This document shows positions 1 to 13,500 of a DNA stretch of 64,000 bases, one piece after another. A program made the translations under genes and the position numbers. The stretch's first letter is position 1. Each line of letters begins with the position of its first letter. The notes under the pieces were generated by a model, which worked only from the letters and a program-made list of their open reading frames with translations, was not told where the DNA came from and ran no database searches. Origin of the DNA: Procambarus clarkii (Eukaryota > Arthropoda > Malacostraca > Decapoda > Cambaridae); assembly GCF_040958095.1 (NCBI RefSeq), contig NC_091199.1:34166286-34230285 (forward strand). Direction: 5' to 3'.

Positions 1-3000
1 TAGGGCAGCTAGGGTGGAGGTGCTGGTGCTGTTGACCATGGTCACTGGTGTGTAGGGCAGCTAGCGAGGAGGTGCTGGTGCTGTTGACCATGGTCACTGG
101 TGTGTAGGGCAGCTAGGGAGGAGGTGCTGGTGCTGTTGACCATGGTCACTGGTGTGTAGGGCAGCTTGGGAGGAGGTGCTGGTGCTGTTGACCATGGTCA
201 CTGGTGTGTAGGGCAGCTAGCGAGGAGGTGCTGGTGGTGTTGACCATGGTCACTGGTGTGTAGGGCAGCTAGGGAGGTGCTGGTGGTGTTGACCATGGTC
301 ACTGGTGTGTAGGGCAGCTAGGGAGGTGCTGGTGCTGTTGACCATGGTCACTGGTGTGTAGGGCAGCTAGGGAGGAGGTGCTGGTGCTGTTGACCATGGT
401 CACTGGTGTGTAGGGCAGCTAGGGAGGTGGTGTTGACCATGGTCACTGGTGTGTAGGGCAGCTAGGGAGGAGGTGCTGGTGCTGTTGACCATGGTCACTG
501 GTGTGTAGGGCAGCTAGGGAGGAGGTGCTGGTGCTGTTGACCATGGTCACTGGTGTGTAGGGCAGCTAGGGAGGTGGTGCTGGTGGTGTTGACCATGGTC
601 ACTGGTGTGTAGGGCAGCTAGCGAGGAGGTGCTGGTGCTGTTGACCATGGTCACTGGTGTGTAGGGCAGCTAGGGAGGAGGTGCAGGTGCTGTTGACCAT
701 GGTCACTGGTGTGTAGGGCAGCTAGGGAGGTGCTGGTGCTGTTGACCATGGTTACTGGTGTGTAGGGCAGCTAGGGAGGTGGTGCTGGTGGTGTTGACCA
801 TGGTCACTGGTGTGTAGGGCAGCTAGGGTGGAGGTGCTGGTGGTGTTGACCATGGTCACTGGTGTGTAGGGCAGCTTGGGAGGTGGTGCTGGTGCTGTTG
901 ACCATGGGCACTGGTGTGTAGGGCAGCTAGGGAGGAGGTGCTGGTGCTGTTGACCATGGTCACTGGTGTGTAGGGCAGCTAGGGAGGAGGTGCTGGAGCT
1001 GTTGACCATGGTCACTGGTGTGTAGGGCAGCTAGGGTGGTGCTGATGCTGTTGACCATGGTCACTGGTGTGTAGGGCAGCTAGGGAGGAGGTGCTGGAGC
1101 TGTTGACCATGGTCACTGGTGTGTAGGGCAGCTAGGGAGGTGCTGGTGGTGTTGACCATGGTCACTGGTGTGTAGGGCAGCTAGGGAGGAGGAGCTGGAG
1201 CTGTTGACCATGGTCACTGGTGTGTAGGGCAGCTAGGGAGGAGGTGCTGGAGCTGTTGACCATGGTCACTGGTGTGTAGGGCAGCTAGGGAGGAGGTGCT
1301 GGAGCTGTTGACCATGGTCACTGGTGTGTAGGGCAGCTAGGGAGGAGGTGCTGGAGCTGTTGACCATGGTCACTGGTGTGTAGGGCAGCTAGGGAGGTGG
1401 TGCTGGTGCTGTTGACCATGGTCACTGGTGTGTAGGGCAGCTAGGGAGGTGCTGGTGCTGTTGACCATGGTCACTGGTGTGTAGGGCAGCTAGGGAGGAG
1501 GTGCTGGTGCTGTTGACCATGGTCACTGGTGTGTAGGGCAGCTAGGGAGGAGGTGCTGGTGGTGTTGACCATGGTCACTGGTGTGTAAGGCAGCTAGGGA
1601 GGAGGTGCTGGTGTTGTTGACCATGGTCACTGGTGTGTAGGGCAGCTAGGAAGGAGGGGCTGGTGGTGTTGACCATGGTCACTGGTGTGTAGGGCAGCTT
1701 GGGAGGAGGTGCTGGTGCTGTTGACCATGGTCACTGGTGTGTAGGGCAGCTAGGGAGGAGGTGCTGGAGCTGTTGACCATGGTCACTGGTGTGTAGGGCA
1801 GCTAGGGAGGTGCTGGTGGTGTTGACCATGGTCACTGGTGTGTAGGGCAGCTAGGAAGGAGGGGCTGGTGGTGTTGACCATGGTCACTGGTGTGTAGGGC
1901 AGCTAGGGTGGAGGTGCTGGTGCTGTTGACCATGGTCACTGGTGTGTAGGGCAGCTAGCGAGGAGGTGCTGGTGCTGTTGACCATGGTCACTGGTGTGTA
2001 GGGCAGCTAGGGAGGAGGTGCTGGTGCTGTTGACCGTGGTCACTGGTGTGTAGGGCAGCTAGGGTGGAGGTGCTGGTGCTGTTGACCACGGTCACTGGTG
2101 TGTAGGGCAGCTGGGGTGGTGCTGGTGCTGTTGACCATGGTCACTGGTGTGTAGGGCAGCTAGGGAGGAGGTGCTGGTGCTGTTGACCATGGTCACTGGT
2201 GTGTAGGGCAGCTAGGGAGGTGGTGCTGGTGCTGTTGACCATGGTCACTGGTGTGTAGGGCAGCTAGGGAGGAGGTGCTGGTGGTGTTGACCATGGTCAC
2301 TGGTGTGTAGGGCAGCTAGGGAGGAGGTGCTGGTGGTGTTGACCATGGTCACTGGTGTGTAAGGCAGCTAGGGAGGAGGTGCTGGTGGTGTTGACCATGG
2401 TCACTGGTGTGTAGGGCAGCTAGGAAGGAGGGGCTGGTGGTGTTGACCATGGTCACTGGTGTGTAGGGCAGCTAGGGTGGAGGTGCTGGTGCTGTTGACC
2501 ATGGTCACTGGTGTGTAGGGCAGCTAGCGAGGAGGTGCTGGTGCTGTTGACCATGGTCACTGGTGTGTAGGGCAGCTAGGGAGGAGGTGCTGGTGCTGTT
2601 GACCATGGTCACTGGTGTGTAGGGCAGCTTGGGAGGAGGTGCTGGTGCTGTTGACCATGGTCACTGGTGTGTAAGGCAGCTAGGGAGGAGGTGTTGGAGC
2701 TGTTGACCATGGTCACTGGTGTGTAGGGCAGCTAGGGAGGTGCTGTTGACCATGGTCACTGGTGTGTAGGGCGCGCTAGGGAGGAGGAGCTGGAGCTGTT
2801 GACCATGGTCACTGGTGTGTAGGGCAGCTAGGGAGGAGGTGCTGGAGCTGTTGACCATGGTCACTGGAGTGTAGGGCAGCTAGGGAGGTGGTGCTGGAGC
2901 TGTTGACCATGGTCACTGGTGTGTAGGGCAGCTAGGGAGGAGGTGCTGGAGCTGTTGACCATGGTCACTGGTGTGTAGGGCAGCTAGGGAGGTGCTGGTG

Positions 3001-3245
3001 CTGTTGACCATGGTCACTGGTGTGTAGGGCAGCTAGGGAGGAGGTGCTGGAGCTGTTGACCATGGTCACTGGTGTGTAGGGCAGCTAGGGAAAAGGTGCT
3101 GGAGCTGTTGACCATGGTCACTGGTGTGTAGGGCAGCTAGGGAGGTGCTGGTGCTGTTGACCATGGTCACTGGTGTGTAGGGCAGCTAGGGAGGAGGTGC
3201 TGGAACTGTAAACCATGGTCACTGGTGTGTAGGGCAGCTAGGGAG
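1..3245. repeat. 52-bp minisatellite array, about 65 copies
   Basis: Tandem units of 52 bp, with 49- and 46-bp variants that lack 3 or 6 bp. Each carries the core GTTGACCATGGTCACTGG and a GTGTGTAGGGCAGCTAGGG segment. The core contains the perfect 12-bp palindrome TGACCATGGTCA. The array is already running at base 1, so it extends beyond the window, and it decays at about 3245. Open frames inside it are repeat translations and not genes. Confidence 0.95.
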
Positions 3246-3299
3246 GTGGTGCTAATGCTATTGGCCGTATGTTATTGTATGGATTTGGGGTACATGTGA

Positions 3300-3565
3300 T
3301 AGTTAGGACATAAATTTGCCCATCATGCATTTCTTAACATTGAAACGCATTTCGCAGTCTTCTGGCCATTTGTAAAGGTAATGTAGCTCTCTTGCAAGGC
3401 CTAAATGTAGTCTCCACTTCCTACCTTAGAATAAATCTGTGTCATCAGCAAATTTGATGATGTGATTTGTAATGTTCTCATTGATGTCATTGATGAATAT
3501 CATTAAATACGTTGGGCTCAAGATGGAACCTTGTGGTACCTCACTCATCATTATGACCAGTCCGA
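3300..3565 (-). pseudogene. Decayed CR1/L2-type reverse transcriptase fragment
   Basis: Read on the minus strand, 3565 to about 3300 encodes a recognisable piece of the reverse transcriptase palm. A VPQGSILSP block is followed by a hydrophobic FINDIN segment, then KFADDTDLF (the catalytic FADD box), and then a diverged stretch ending in FNVKKC. This order is motif B to motif C to thumb of CR1/L2-type non-LTR elements. Stops and frame changes interrupt it, and the 5' and 3' parts are missing, so it is a dead fragment. It belongs to the Jockey/CR1 group. A finer clade cannot be assigned from this length. Confidence 0.7.
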
Positions 3566-4109
3566 TTTATTTCCATTCAGGGCAACCCTTGCATTCTTCG
3601 TTGTAACCATTGTTTACAGTTGTTCTGGCATAATGTATACTGTCTGTTTGGTCAGCGAGCACTTGTGTGGCCTTAATAACCATCCAGAGGTTGATAGGCC
3701 CAGGACAACAAACCAAACTAACAAGATAAATTGTTCTGCATCATTTTGTTTCTCTTGTTAGGCCCCATTTAGATTATACATTTCAATTATGATCGCCATA
3801 CTGCAGAATGGACATGTTTACGTTCAAGCTCAAGTTCAAGTATATTTATTGAGACAAGAAAGAAATACATCTCAAAGGGATAGAGTAGCTAGTCCCCCAC
3901 CGACATGACGTTACTTGAACGAGAGCAGCGAAGGACGGCAGTTGCTCCCAAGAAGTGAAAAAAGTTGAAAAGTGTTAAAAAAGTGTTTGCATATTGTGAG
4001 AGCTTAAGAAGTCAGTAATTATCAGATCAAGGCGCCAAGCAGGGAAGACTATGAAGCAAGGTCGAGAAGGTGAAATATTTTAATGTATATTATCTAGAAA
4101 GTTGATGAG
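3566..4109. other. Intronic sequence without a recognisable gene
   Basis: AT-rich single-copy-looking DNA. A 76-codon open frame at 3531-3761 on the plus strand overlaps the reverse transcriptase relic in the opposite orientation and shows no domain. I see nothing else to support. Confidence 0.5.
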
Positions 4110-4332
4110 TAAAGGTCAACATTACTGAAGTATTAACATGGGTGAAAGATGAGAGTAAATGTCAACATTACTGAAGTATTAACATGGGTGAAAGGTGAGA
4201 GTAAATGTCAACATGACTGAAGTATTAACATGGGTGAAAGGTGAGAGTAAATGTCAACATGACTGAAGTATTAACATGGGTGAAAGGTGAGAGTAAATGT
4301 CAACATGACTGAAGTATTAACATGGGTGAAAG
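4110..4332. repeat. 46-bp tandem repeat, about 5 copies
   Basis: About five consecutive units containing GGTGAGAGTAAATGTCAACA, then TGACTGAAGTATTAACATGG. The last three units are almost identical and the first is diverged. Confidence 0.9.
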
Positions 4333-4599
4333 GATATAACAAAAGGAAATTAAAAAAATTGTTAAACATATTCAAACTGTAATTTATTTTAAAATATGCT
4401 TAATAAAGGTTAAAAATATAGTGTGCCATCTAGATATCTTAGGTCAAACAACAATAACCTTAAATGGATAATCATGTGATTAAAAACCTTATCGGTAGGA
4501 AAAAACTTTGATCAAAGGCCTAAGAATGGGGAAGTTAATCTTGAACAATAATATCCCAAAATAGTTAGAAATGTTAAGGAAATAATAAAAGCATCAAAA

Positions 4600-5790
4600 A
4601 ATAATGAATTATATATAGCAGACCAGGCAATGACAATTTCTAAAACATTTTTTTCTGATATATTAAAGAAAGATTAAGGAAAAGACTACACAAATTATAT
4701 CTGAAGCAGGTCAAGTAACTGAGAATGAAAAAGAAATGTGACTTATTTCAAATAAATTCTTCGTCTCTGTATTTCCTAAAGAAACTCAATTACGCACTCA
4801 GAAGAAAAAGTCTTCGAAGGTCGAGACGACAAGTTAACTAGTTTAGTGGTTAACTAGCTTAGTAGGTTTAGTACTTAACTGGTCTAGTTACTAGCGAGGA
4901 GGTTATTAAATATATATGCAAACTAAAGGTAAACTAGTCCCCAGAGCCAGACTCATTGTCTACCATATTTAATTAATCATTAGACTCGAGCAGAGTACCG
5001 GAGTGATGGATGGTTGCTGATGTGGTGCCAACAACTGCAAATGGATTTAATTGATAATTGCCAAAGCCATTCGTTTTCACCTTGAACAACAGATTGATAA
5101 AGAATTAACGACATGGTTTCACTAAGGGCCGCTCATGTTTAAGACCTTTTCTATCATTCTTTTCCTGTAAATTTCAAGAAGGTAATAGTAGGAAGGATTG
5201 TGACATTCTTTAACTAGACGCCAACAAGGACTTTGATACTGGTCCTCACAAGACTAAAGAGCTGGAGGCACATGGTAATGGCGGTCTATCCTAAGTTGGA
5301 TTACACCTTGGTCATTGGTTATTAAAAAAGACAGCAGAGAGCTGGCATGAATGGAGTTAAATCCCACGTGGATTTACCTTCCATGTTTGAGTTAGACTAC
5401 CAAAAGTACTAAAAGACAATCTGGATAGACTTTCGACGTAGACAAAAGATTAGCAGATGCAGTTTAATGCTGTAAAATGTTGGGATTTGAGCTTAGTAAT
5501 AATAATACTAAAGTTCCCATATATCACCTGGACAATATTGAATATGTGAGGTATTAATGGGAGAAATATCTAGGAGTCGTCATCTGCAGGGATCATAAGG
5601 CAATAATAATCAATGCATAAACATAAAGAATAAAATATATGGGATACTGAGATTAACTTTACTAAGTGTTAACCTCAACACATCAAATATTTCCTCCAAG
5701 AGAGGAAAAGTATTGTATTGAGTTTAATTGTTTAATATTACAATCACAGGTGGAAAAAGTTGGTTAAATATCTGGGGATAATTAGGTCTG
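4600..5790 (+). pseudogene. Heavily decayed non-LTR reverse transcriptase relic
   Basis: Plus-strand translation in shifting frames gives pieces that line up with a CR1/L2-type reverse transcriptase: a segment with TTWFH (the usual QHGF box), LDANKDFDTGPHKT (equivalent to the LDFQKAFDTVPH motif A box), a diverged MQFNAVKC thumb piece, and YFLQERKS near the C-terminus. Many stops and frameshifts show it is old. It runs into the 31-bp minisatellite at about 5790. The orientation is opposite to the relic at 3300-3565, so they are separate insertions. Confidence 0.55.
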
Positions 5791-5794
5791 GCCT

Positions 5795-6490
5795 CAGTTG
5801 GTCCCTGGGGCTGGTCACGGGTCACCACCTGGTCCCTGGGGCTGGTCACGGGTCACCACCTGGTCCCTGGGGCTGGTCACGGGTCACCACCTGGTCCTTG
5901 GGGCTGGTCACGGGTCACCACCTGGTCCCTGGGGCTGGTCACCACCTGGGGCTGGTTACGGGTCACCACCTGGTCCCTGGGGATGGTCACGGGTCACCAC
6001 CTGGTCCCTGGGGCTGGTCACGGGTCACCACCTGGTCCCTGGGGCTGGTCACGGGTCACCACCTGGTCCCTGGGGCTGGTCACGGGTTACCACCTGGTCC
6101 CTGGGGCTGGTCACGGGTCACCACCTGGTCCCTGGGGCTGGTCACGGGTCACCACCTGGTCCCTGGGGCTGGTCACGGGTCACCACCTGGTCCCTGGGGC
6201 TGGTCACGGGTCACCACCTGGTCCCTGGGGCTGGTCACGGGTCACCACCTGGTCCCTGGGGCTGGTCACGGGTCACCACCTGGTCCCTGGGGCTGGTCAC
6301 GGGTTACCACCTGGTCCCTGGGGCTGGTCACGGGTCACCACCTGGTCCCTGGGGCTGGTCACGGGTCACCACCTGGTCCCTGGTGCTGGTCACGGGTCAC
6401 CACCTGGTCCCTGGGGCTGGTCACGGGTCACCACCTGGTCCCTGGGGCTGGTCACGGGTCACCACCTGGTCCCTGGGGCTGGTCACTCCA
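5795..6490. repeat. 31-bp minisatellite, about 22 copies
   Basis: Near-perfect 31-bp units built from GGTCACGGGTCACCACCTGG plus TCCCTGGGGCT, with one deleted unit near 5945. Because 31 is not divisible by 3, all three frames cycle through the same peptide, which explains the long overlapping open frames here. Confidence 0.95.
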
Positions 6491-7125
6491 TACTGCAAAT
6501 GTATACACCAAAATGTTATATATTTAAACAAGGTAATATTTACAGTAAACTGTATAATTAACAAATACAATAATATAAGTCAAAGTTACAATAATCAGCA
6601 ACAAGAACAAGAACTTGAGAAGTAAAAATTTTAGATAATTGATAAAAGTCTTTGTCTAGTTAAATATATTGTTGTTGTAAAATTTGGGAATAAAGACAAC
6701 TGAATAAGATATATAAAGACAGCAATATTGAAATTATTATAATGGTTAAATATAAGTCTCATTGATTATTATTGCATAAATTAGATCATAAATACAAGCC
6801 AGAAAACCACCACAACTAATAATTACGACATAAAACAGCCAAGCAAAAAAAACATTAAAAACATTCCAGAACACAAAAGTTACACAAAGATATAAACCCA
6901 TTACCACGGGGCAGAATTATCAGTAACAAAAGTATTTATCAGGCAAGTTCCACTGATATAAAATATTACAGGATCAAAATGGTGAAAATTATTAATTTAT
7001 TTCATTATTCCTAATCAGTGAAAGATTCAAATATCAGTGGTATATAATAGCAAAAGATTAGGTAAATGAATAAAGTAAGTGAAAAATGACTGAAGTAAAG
7101 TGAAATATTACAAACTATATGACGC
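6491..7125. other. AT-rich spacer, no gene seen
   Basis: AT-rich DNA between two minisatellites. The only item of note is AATAAA on the minus strand (plus-strand TTTATT at about 6996-7001). It is the first such hexamer I noticed downstream of the minus-strand FReD stop codon and could serve as a distant polyadenylation signal. That use is inference. Confidence 0.4.
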
Positions 7126-7129
7126 CTAC

Positions 7130-8765
7130 CTGTCCCACCAGGAGCACTTCCTGCCACCCTGGCAGACAACACCTTCGGTCATGACCCACCAGGAGCACTT
7201 CCTGCCACCCTGGCAGACAACACCTTCAGTCATGACCCACCAGGAGCACTTCCTGCCACCCTGGCAGACAACACCTTCAGTCATGACCCACCAGGAGCAC
7301 TTCCTGCCATCCTGGCAGACAACACCTTCGGTCATGACCCTCCAGGAGCACTTCCTGCCACCCTGGCAGACAACACCTTCGGTCATGACCCACCAGGAGC
7401 ACTTCCTGCCATCCTGGCAGACAACACCTTCGGTCATGACCCTCCAGGAGCACTTCCTGCCACCCTGGCAGACAACACCTTCGGTCATGTCCCACCAGGA
7501 GCACTTCCTGCCACCCTGGCAGACAACACCTTCGGTCATGACCCACCAGGAGCACTTCCTGCCACCCTGGCAGACAACACCTTCGGTCATGTCCCACCAG
7601 GAGCACTTCCTGCCACCCTGGCAGACAACACCTTCGGTCATGTCCCACCAGGAGCACTTCCTGCCACCCTGGCAGAAAACATCTTCGGTCATGACCCACC
7701 AGCAGCACTTCCTGCCACCCTGGCAGACAACACCTTCGGTCATGACCCACCAGGAGCACTTCCTGCCACCCTGGCAGACAACACCTTCGGTCATGTCCCA
7801 CCAGGAGCACTTCCTGCCACCCTGGCAGACAACACCTTCGGTCATGTCCCACCAGGAGCACTTCCTGCCACCCTGGCAGACAACATCTTCGGTCATGACC
7901 CACCAGCAGCACTTCCTGCCACCCTGGCAGACAACACCTTCGGTCATGACCCACCAGGAGCACTTCCTGCCACCCTGGCAGACAACACCTTCGGTCATGT
8001 CCCACCAAGAGCACTTCCTGCCACCCTGGCAGACAACACCTTCGGTCATGACCCACCAGGAGCACTTCCTTCCACCCTGGCAGACAACACCTTCGGTCAT
8101 GACCCACCAGGAGCACTTCCTGCCACCCTGGCAGACAACACCTTCGGTCATGTCCCACCAAGAGCACTTCCTGCCACCCTGGCAGACAACACCTTCGGTC
8201 ATGACCCACCAGGAGCACTTCCTGCCTCCCTGGCAGACAACACCTTCGGTCATGTCCCTCCAGGAGCACTTCCTGCCACCCTGGCAGACAACACCTTCGG
8301 TCATGAGCCACCAGGAGCACTTCCTGCCACCCTGGCAGACAACACCTTCGGTCATATCCCACCAAGAGCACTTCCTGCCACCCTGGCAGACAACACCTTC
8401 GGTCATGACCCACCAGGAGCACTTCCTGCCACCCTGGCAGACAACACCTTCAGTCATGACCCACCAGGAGCACTTCCTGCCACCCTGGCAGACAACACCT
8501 TCGGTCATGACCCTCCAGGAGCACTTCCTGCCACCCTGGCAGACAACACCTTCGGTCATGTCCCTCCAGGAGCACTTCCTGCCACCCTGGCAGACAACAC
8601 CTTCGGTCATGACCCACCAGGAGCACTTCCTGCCACCCTGGCAGACAACACCTTTGGTCATGTCCCACCAGGAGCACTTCCTGCCACCCTGGCCGACAAC
8701 ACCTTCGGTCATGTCCCTCCAAGAGCACTTCCTGCCACCCTGGCAGACAACACCTTTGGTCACCA
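7130..8765. repeat. 51-bp minisatellite, about 32 copies
   Basis: Units of 51 bp containing CACTTCCTGCCACCCTGGCA followed by GACAACACCTTCGGTCATG and a variable CCCACCAGGAG linker. The unit is 17 codons long, so a frame that is open in one unit stays open through the array on both strands, giving apparent proteins of up to about 700 residues. Variation is mostly point substitutions (ACC/TCC, CAC/CTC) spread among copies. Confidence 0.95.
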
Positions 8766-8769
8766 TGAC

Positions 8770-9210
8770 GCCTACATGTCCCACAACCACCACCAGTACC
8801 AGCTCACCACAACCACCACAAGTACCAGCTCACCACTACCACCACAAGTACCAGCTCACCACAACCACCACAAGTACCAGCTCACCACAACCACCACCAG
8901 TACCAGCTCACCACAACCACAACAAGTACCAGCTCACCACAACCACCACAAGTACCAGCTCACCACAACCACCACAAGTACCAGCTCACCACAACCACCA
9001 CAAGTACCAGCTAACCACAACCACCACCAGTACCAGCTCACCACAACCACCACAAGTACCAGCTCACCACAACCACCACAAGTACCAGCCCACCACAACC
9101 ACCACCAGTACCAGCTCACCACAACCACCACCAGTACCAGCTCACCACAACCACCACCAGTACCAGCTCACCACAACCACCACAAGTACCAGCTCACCAG
9201 CACATTAACT
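8770..9210. repeat. 26-bp minisatellite, about 16 copies
   Basis: Units of about 26 bp, ACCAGCTCACCACAACCACC followed by ACAAGT or ACCAGT. The array ends only about 10 bp from the stop codon of the FReD exon, so it lies in the 3' UTR or immediate 3' flank of that gene. Confidence 0.92.
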
Positions 9211-9219
9211 TACCAACAA

Positions 9220-9401
9220 TCAATGGTGGGAAGTTGGGAAGTTCTGGGGTCGTGTCATCAGCTGTAGCTGCTGGAGAAACACCACGCTGTCGACACCTGG
9301 CGTCCAGTTCCATGTTATCATGTAACTATGGGGACTCGTGGGAAGAACATTACTGCACTCCCTGTACCACCACCCACCTTGGTAGTCCTGAGCACAGGAC
9401 C
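9220..9401 (-). CDS. Fibrinogen-related domain (FReD) protein, terminal exon
   Basis: This is the last coding exon of a minus-strand host gene. It starts after a CCCTCTACAG acceptor (AG at 9403-9402) with two bases that complete a codon split by the intron, and ends at a TGA at 9222-9220. The 59 encoded residues carry the C-terminal fibrinogen signature SCAQDYQGGWWYRECSNV, with the cysteine pair that closes the last disulfide, then ITWNWTPGVDSVVF and LQLMTRPQ, a diverged version of the usual end of the domain. The phase (1) and order match the exon at 60925-61046, so I read them as one gene with a 51.5-kb intron. Known family roles are secreted, calcium-dependent recognition of acetylated sugars in invertebrate immunity or development (ficolin, tachylectin or angiopoietin-like). 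The specific ligand cannot be told. The 3' flank enters a minisatellite at once. Confidence 0.85.
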
Positions 9402-9490
9402 CTGTAGAGGGAGACACCATACATATGGTTTACACAGTTTAGTGACATGTCCACATGTATACACACCTGCACACACCTTCACACACACAT

Positions 9491-9795
9491 GAAGGAGCGG
9501 ACAACGCTCGGGAATCGTAGTTATAAGGACCCCGAGTTCGATTCCCGGCCGAGGCACAAACAAATGTAAAAAAAAAATTTCACCTGATCCATCTGTTCAC
9601 CAAGAATCAAATAGTTGTACAGGTTGTATGGGCAGCATCCTGGGGATGTGTGAGTGTGTTAGAGAGACATATATGTAGCACATGTGGTAGAGGAAAATAG
9701 GTAGGAAATCAGTACATTAGACAACCGACGGCTAGAAAGGCGGGGCCCAAGAACTAACACCTCAAACCTGCAGGCACATATAGTAAACACACACA
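9491..9795 (+). mobile_element. tRNA-derived SINE with LINE-like 3' tail
   Basis: The 5' part resembles a tRNA gene: GGAGCGGACAACGCTCGG, then GAGTTCGATTCCC, a good Pol III B box. The body has GATCCATCTGTTCACC. From about 9722 to 9790 a diverged copy of the tail found at the LINE 3' ends follows (GGCGGGGCCCAAGAACTAAC and on), and then a CA microsatellite. This is the classic layout of tRNA head, body and LINE-derived tail. It is not a functional tRNA gene. Confidence 0.7.
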
Positions 9796-10385
<590 letters not shown>

Positions 10386-10389
10386 GGCA

Positions 10390-10575
10390 TGAGTTTATGA
10401 GGTATGAGTAACGAGGACAGGCTGCGTGGAATGTACCTCACAACGCTGGAAGACAGTAGAACTCGGGGAGACATGATCACTATCTACAAAATTCTCAGAG
10501 GAATTGTCAAGGCAGATAAAGATAAAGTGTACAACACGGGTGGTACGAGAACAAGGGGACACAGTTGGGTCCCAA
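10390..10575 (+). pseudogene. CR1/L2-like LINE fragment, RT C-terminal region
   Basis: The plus-strand frame gives EDRLRGMYLTTLEDSRTRGD, then MITIYKILRGI and TGGTRTRGHSW. This corresponds to the YEERLREL..TSLEDRRVRGDM..FKIL.G...RTRGHRW region at the C-terminus of the LINE ORF2 seen at 29536-30332 and 54556-57885. It is cut at the 5' side and fuses into the 13-bp minisatellite right after the GHSW codons, so only about 60 codons remain. Confidence 0.8.
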
Positions 10576-10579
10576 CAAC

Positions 10580-13500
10580 CAAACCCAACAACCACACCCC
10601 ACAACCACACCCTCATAACCATACCCCACAACCACACCCCACAACCTCACCCCATAACCACACCCCACAACCACACCCTCACAAAAACACCCCACAACCA
10701 CACCCCACAACCATCCAACACAACCACACCCTACAACCACACCCCACAACCATACCCTACAACCACATCCCACAACCACACCCCACAACCACACCCCCAC
10801 AACCACACCCTACAACCACAGCCTACAACCAAACCCCACAACCACACCCAACAACCACACCGCACAACCACATCCTACAACCACACCCGACAACCACCCT
10901 ATACAACCACACTATACAACCACACAACAAAACTTAACCCACAACCACACACAACAACAAAACTCTTTAACCACACTCCACAACCACACCCCACAACCAC
11001 ACCCAACAACCACACACCACAACCACACCCCACAACCAAACCCCACAACCACACCCTATAACCATACTCCACAACTACACCCCACAACCACACCTCACAT
11101 CCACACCCTAACAACCACACCCTACAACCACAGCCTACAACTAAACCCCACAACTACACCTAACAACCACACCGCACAACCACTTCCTACAACCAAACCC
11201 CACAACCACACCCTATAACCATACTCCACAACTACACCCCACAACCACACCCCACATCCACACCCCCACAACCAAACCCTACAACCACAGCCTACAACCA
11301 AACCCCACAACTACACCTAACAACCACACCGCACAACCACACCGCACAACCACACCCCACAACCACACCCCACAACCACACTATTCAACCACACCACAAA
11401 ACCTTAACCCACAACCACACACAACAACAACACTCTATAACCACACCCCAAAACCACACCCCACAACCACACCCCACAACCACACCCCACAAACACACCC
11501 TACAACCACACCCCACAACCACATCCCAAAACCACATACCACAACCACACCCCACAACCACACCCCACAAACACACCCTACAACCACACCCCACAACCAC
11601 ATCCCTAAACCACATACCACAACCACACCCCACAACTATACCACACAACCACACCCCACAACCATACCACAACCATCCACAACCACATCCCACAACCTCA
11701 CCTCACACCCAACACTCACAACCATACCCCACAACAACACCCCACAACTACACACCATAACCACACCCTACAACCACATCCTAAACCACACCCCACAACC
11801 ACACCCCAAAACCATACCCCACAAACACACCCAACAATCACACCCCACATCCACACCACCCCACAACCACACCCCACAACCACACCCCACAACCACACCC
11901 CACAACCACACCCCACAACGACACCCTACAACCTCACCTCACAACCACGCCCCACAACCACGCGCCTCAACCACACCCCACAACCACACCCTACAACCAC
12001 ACCCCACAACCACACCCTATAACCATACTCCACAACTACACCCCACAACCACACCCCACAACCACACCCTACAACCACACCCCACAACCACACCCTACAA
12101 CCACACCCCACAACCACAACCCACAACCACACCCCCACAACCACACCCTACAAGTACATCCCAAAACCACATACCACAACCACACCCCACAACTATACCA
12201 CACAACCACAAACTACAACCACACCCCACAACCATACCACAACACTTTTAACCACAACCACACCTCAGACCCAACACTCACAACCATACCCACAACAACA
12301 CCCCACAACCAAACACCATAACCACACCCTACAACCTCACCTCACAACCACGCCCCACAACCACACCCCACAACCACACCCCACAACCACACCCCACAAC
12401 CACACCCCACAACCAAACCCCACAACCACACCACAACACCTTAGCCCACAACCACACCCAACAACAACAACACTCCACAACCACACCCCACAACCACACA
12501 CCACAACCACACCCCACAACTAGTCCCCACAACCTCACCCCACAACTACACGCTACAACCACATTCCAAAACCACACCCCACAACCACACCTCACCACCA
12601 CACTCTATCACCACACTCAAGAACCACACCACCTTAACCCACAACCACACACCACAATCACACCTCAAAACCATACCCCAAAACCACACCCCACAACCAC
12701 ACCCCACAATTACACCCCACAACTACTACCACAACCACACCCCACAACCACACCCTACAACCACATCCCAAAACCTCACTCCACAACCACACCCCACAAC
12801 CACACCCCAAAACCACACCTTACCCACCACACCCCATATCCACACCCGACAACCACACACCACAACCACACCTTGCAACCACTCCCCACAACCACACCCT
12901 ACAACCACACCCCACAACCACACCCCACAACCACAACCCACAACCACACCCTACAACCACACCCTACAACCACACTCCACACCCTACAACCACATCCTAC
13001 AACCTCACCCTACAACCAAACTCCACAACCACACCCTACAACCACACCCTACAACCACACCCCACCACCACACCCCACAACCACACCCCACAACGACACC
13101 CCGCAACCACACCCTACAACCATACCCTACAACCACAACCCACAACCACACCCTACAACCACACCCTACAACCACACCCCCACAACCACACCCCACAACC
13201 ACACCCCACCACCACACCCCACAACCACACCTCACAACTACACCCTACAACCTCACCCTACAACCACACTCCACAACCACACCCTACAACAACACCCTAG
13301 AACCACACCCCACCACCACACACCACAACCACACCCCACAACCACACCCCACAAACACACCCCACAGTCACACCCTACAAACACACCCCACAACCACACC
13401 CAACAACCACACCCCACAATCACACCCCGCAACCAGTCCCCACTACTACTCCCACAACCACCCCACAACAACACCTCACAACCACACCCCACAACAACAC

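Noticed and set aside
1-3245. CRISPR array
   Set aside because: Units are contiguous, with no unique spacers, in a eukaryotic context.
5760-6625. Overlapping glycine/proline/histidine open frames of 192-275 codons
   Set aside because: All three frames give the same 31-bp repeat peptide. This is a repeat artefact.
7100-9267. Open frames of 702, 555, 381 and 163 codons on both strands
   Set aside because: They read through 51-bp and 26-bp minisatellites in several frames at once. The unit length, and not selection, keeps them open.
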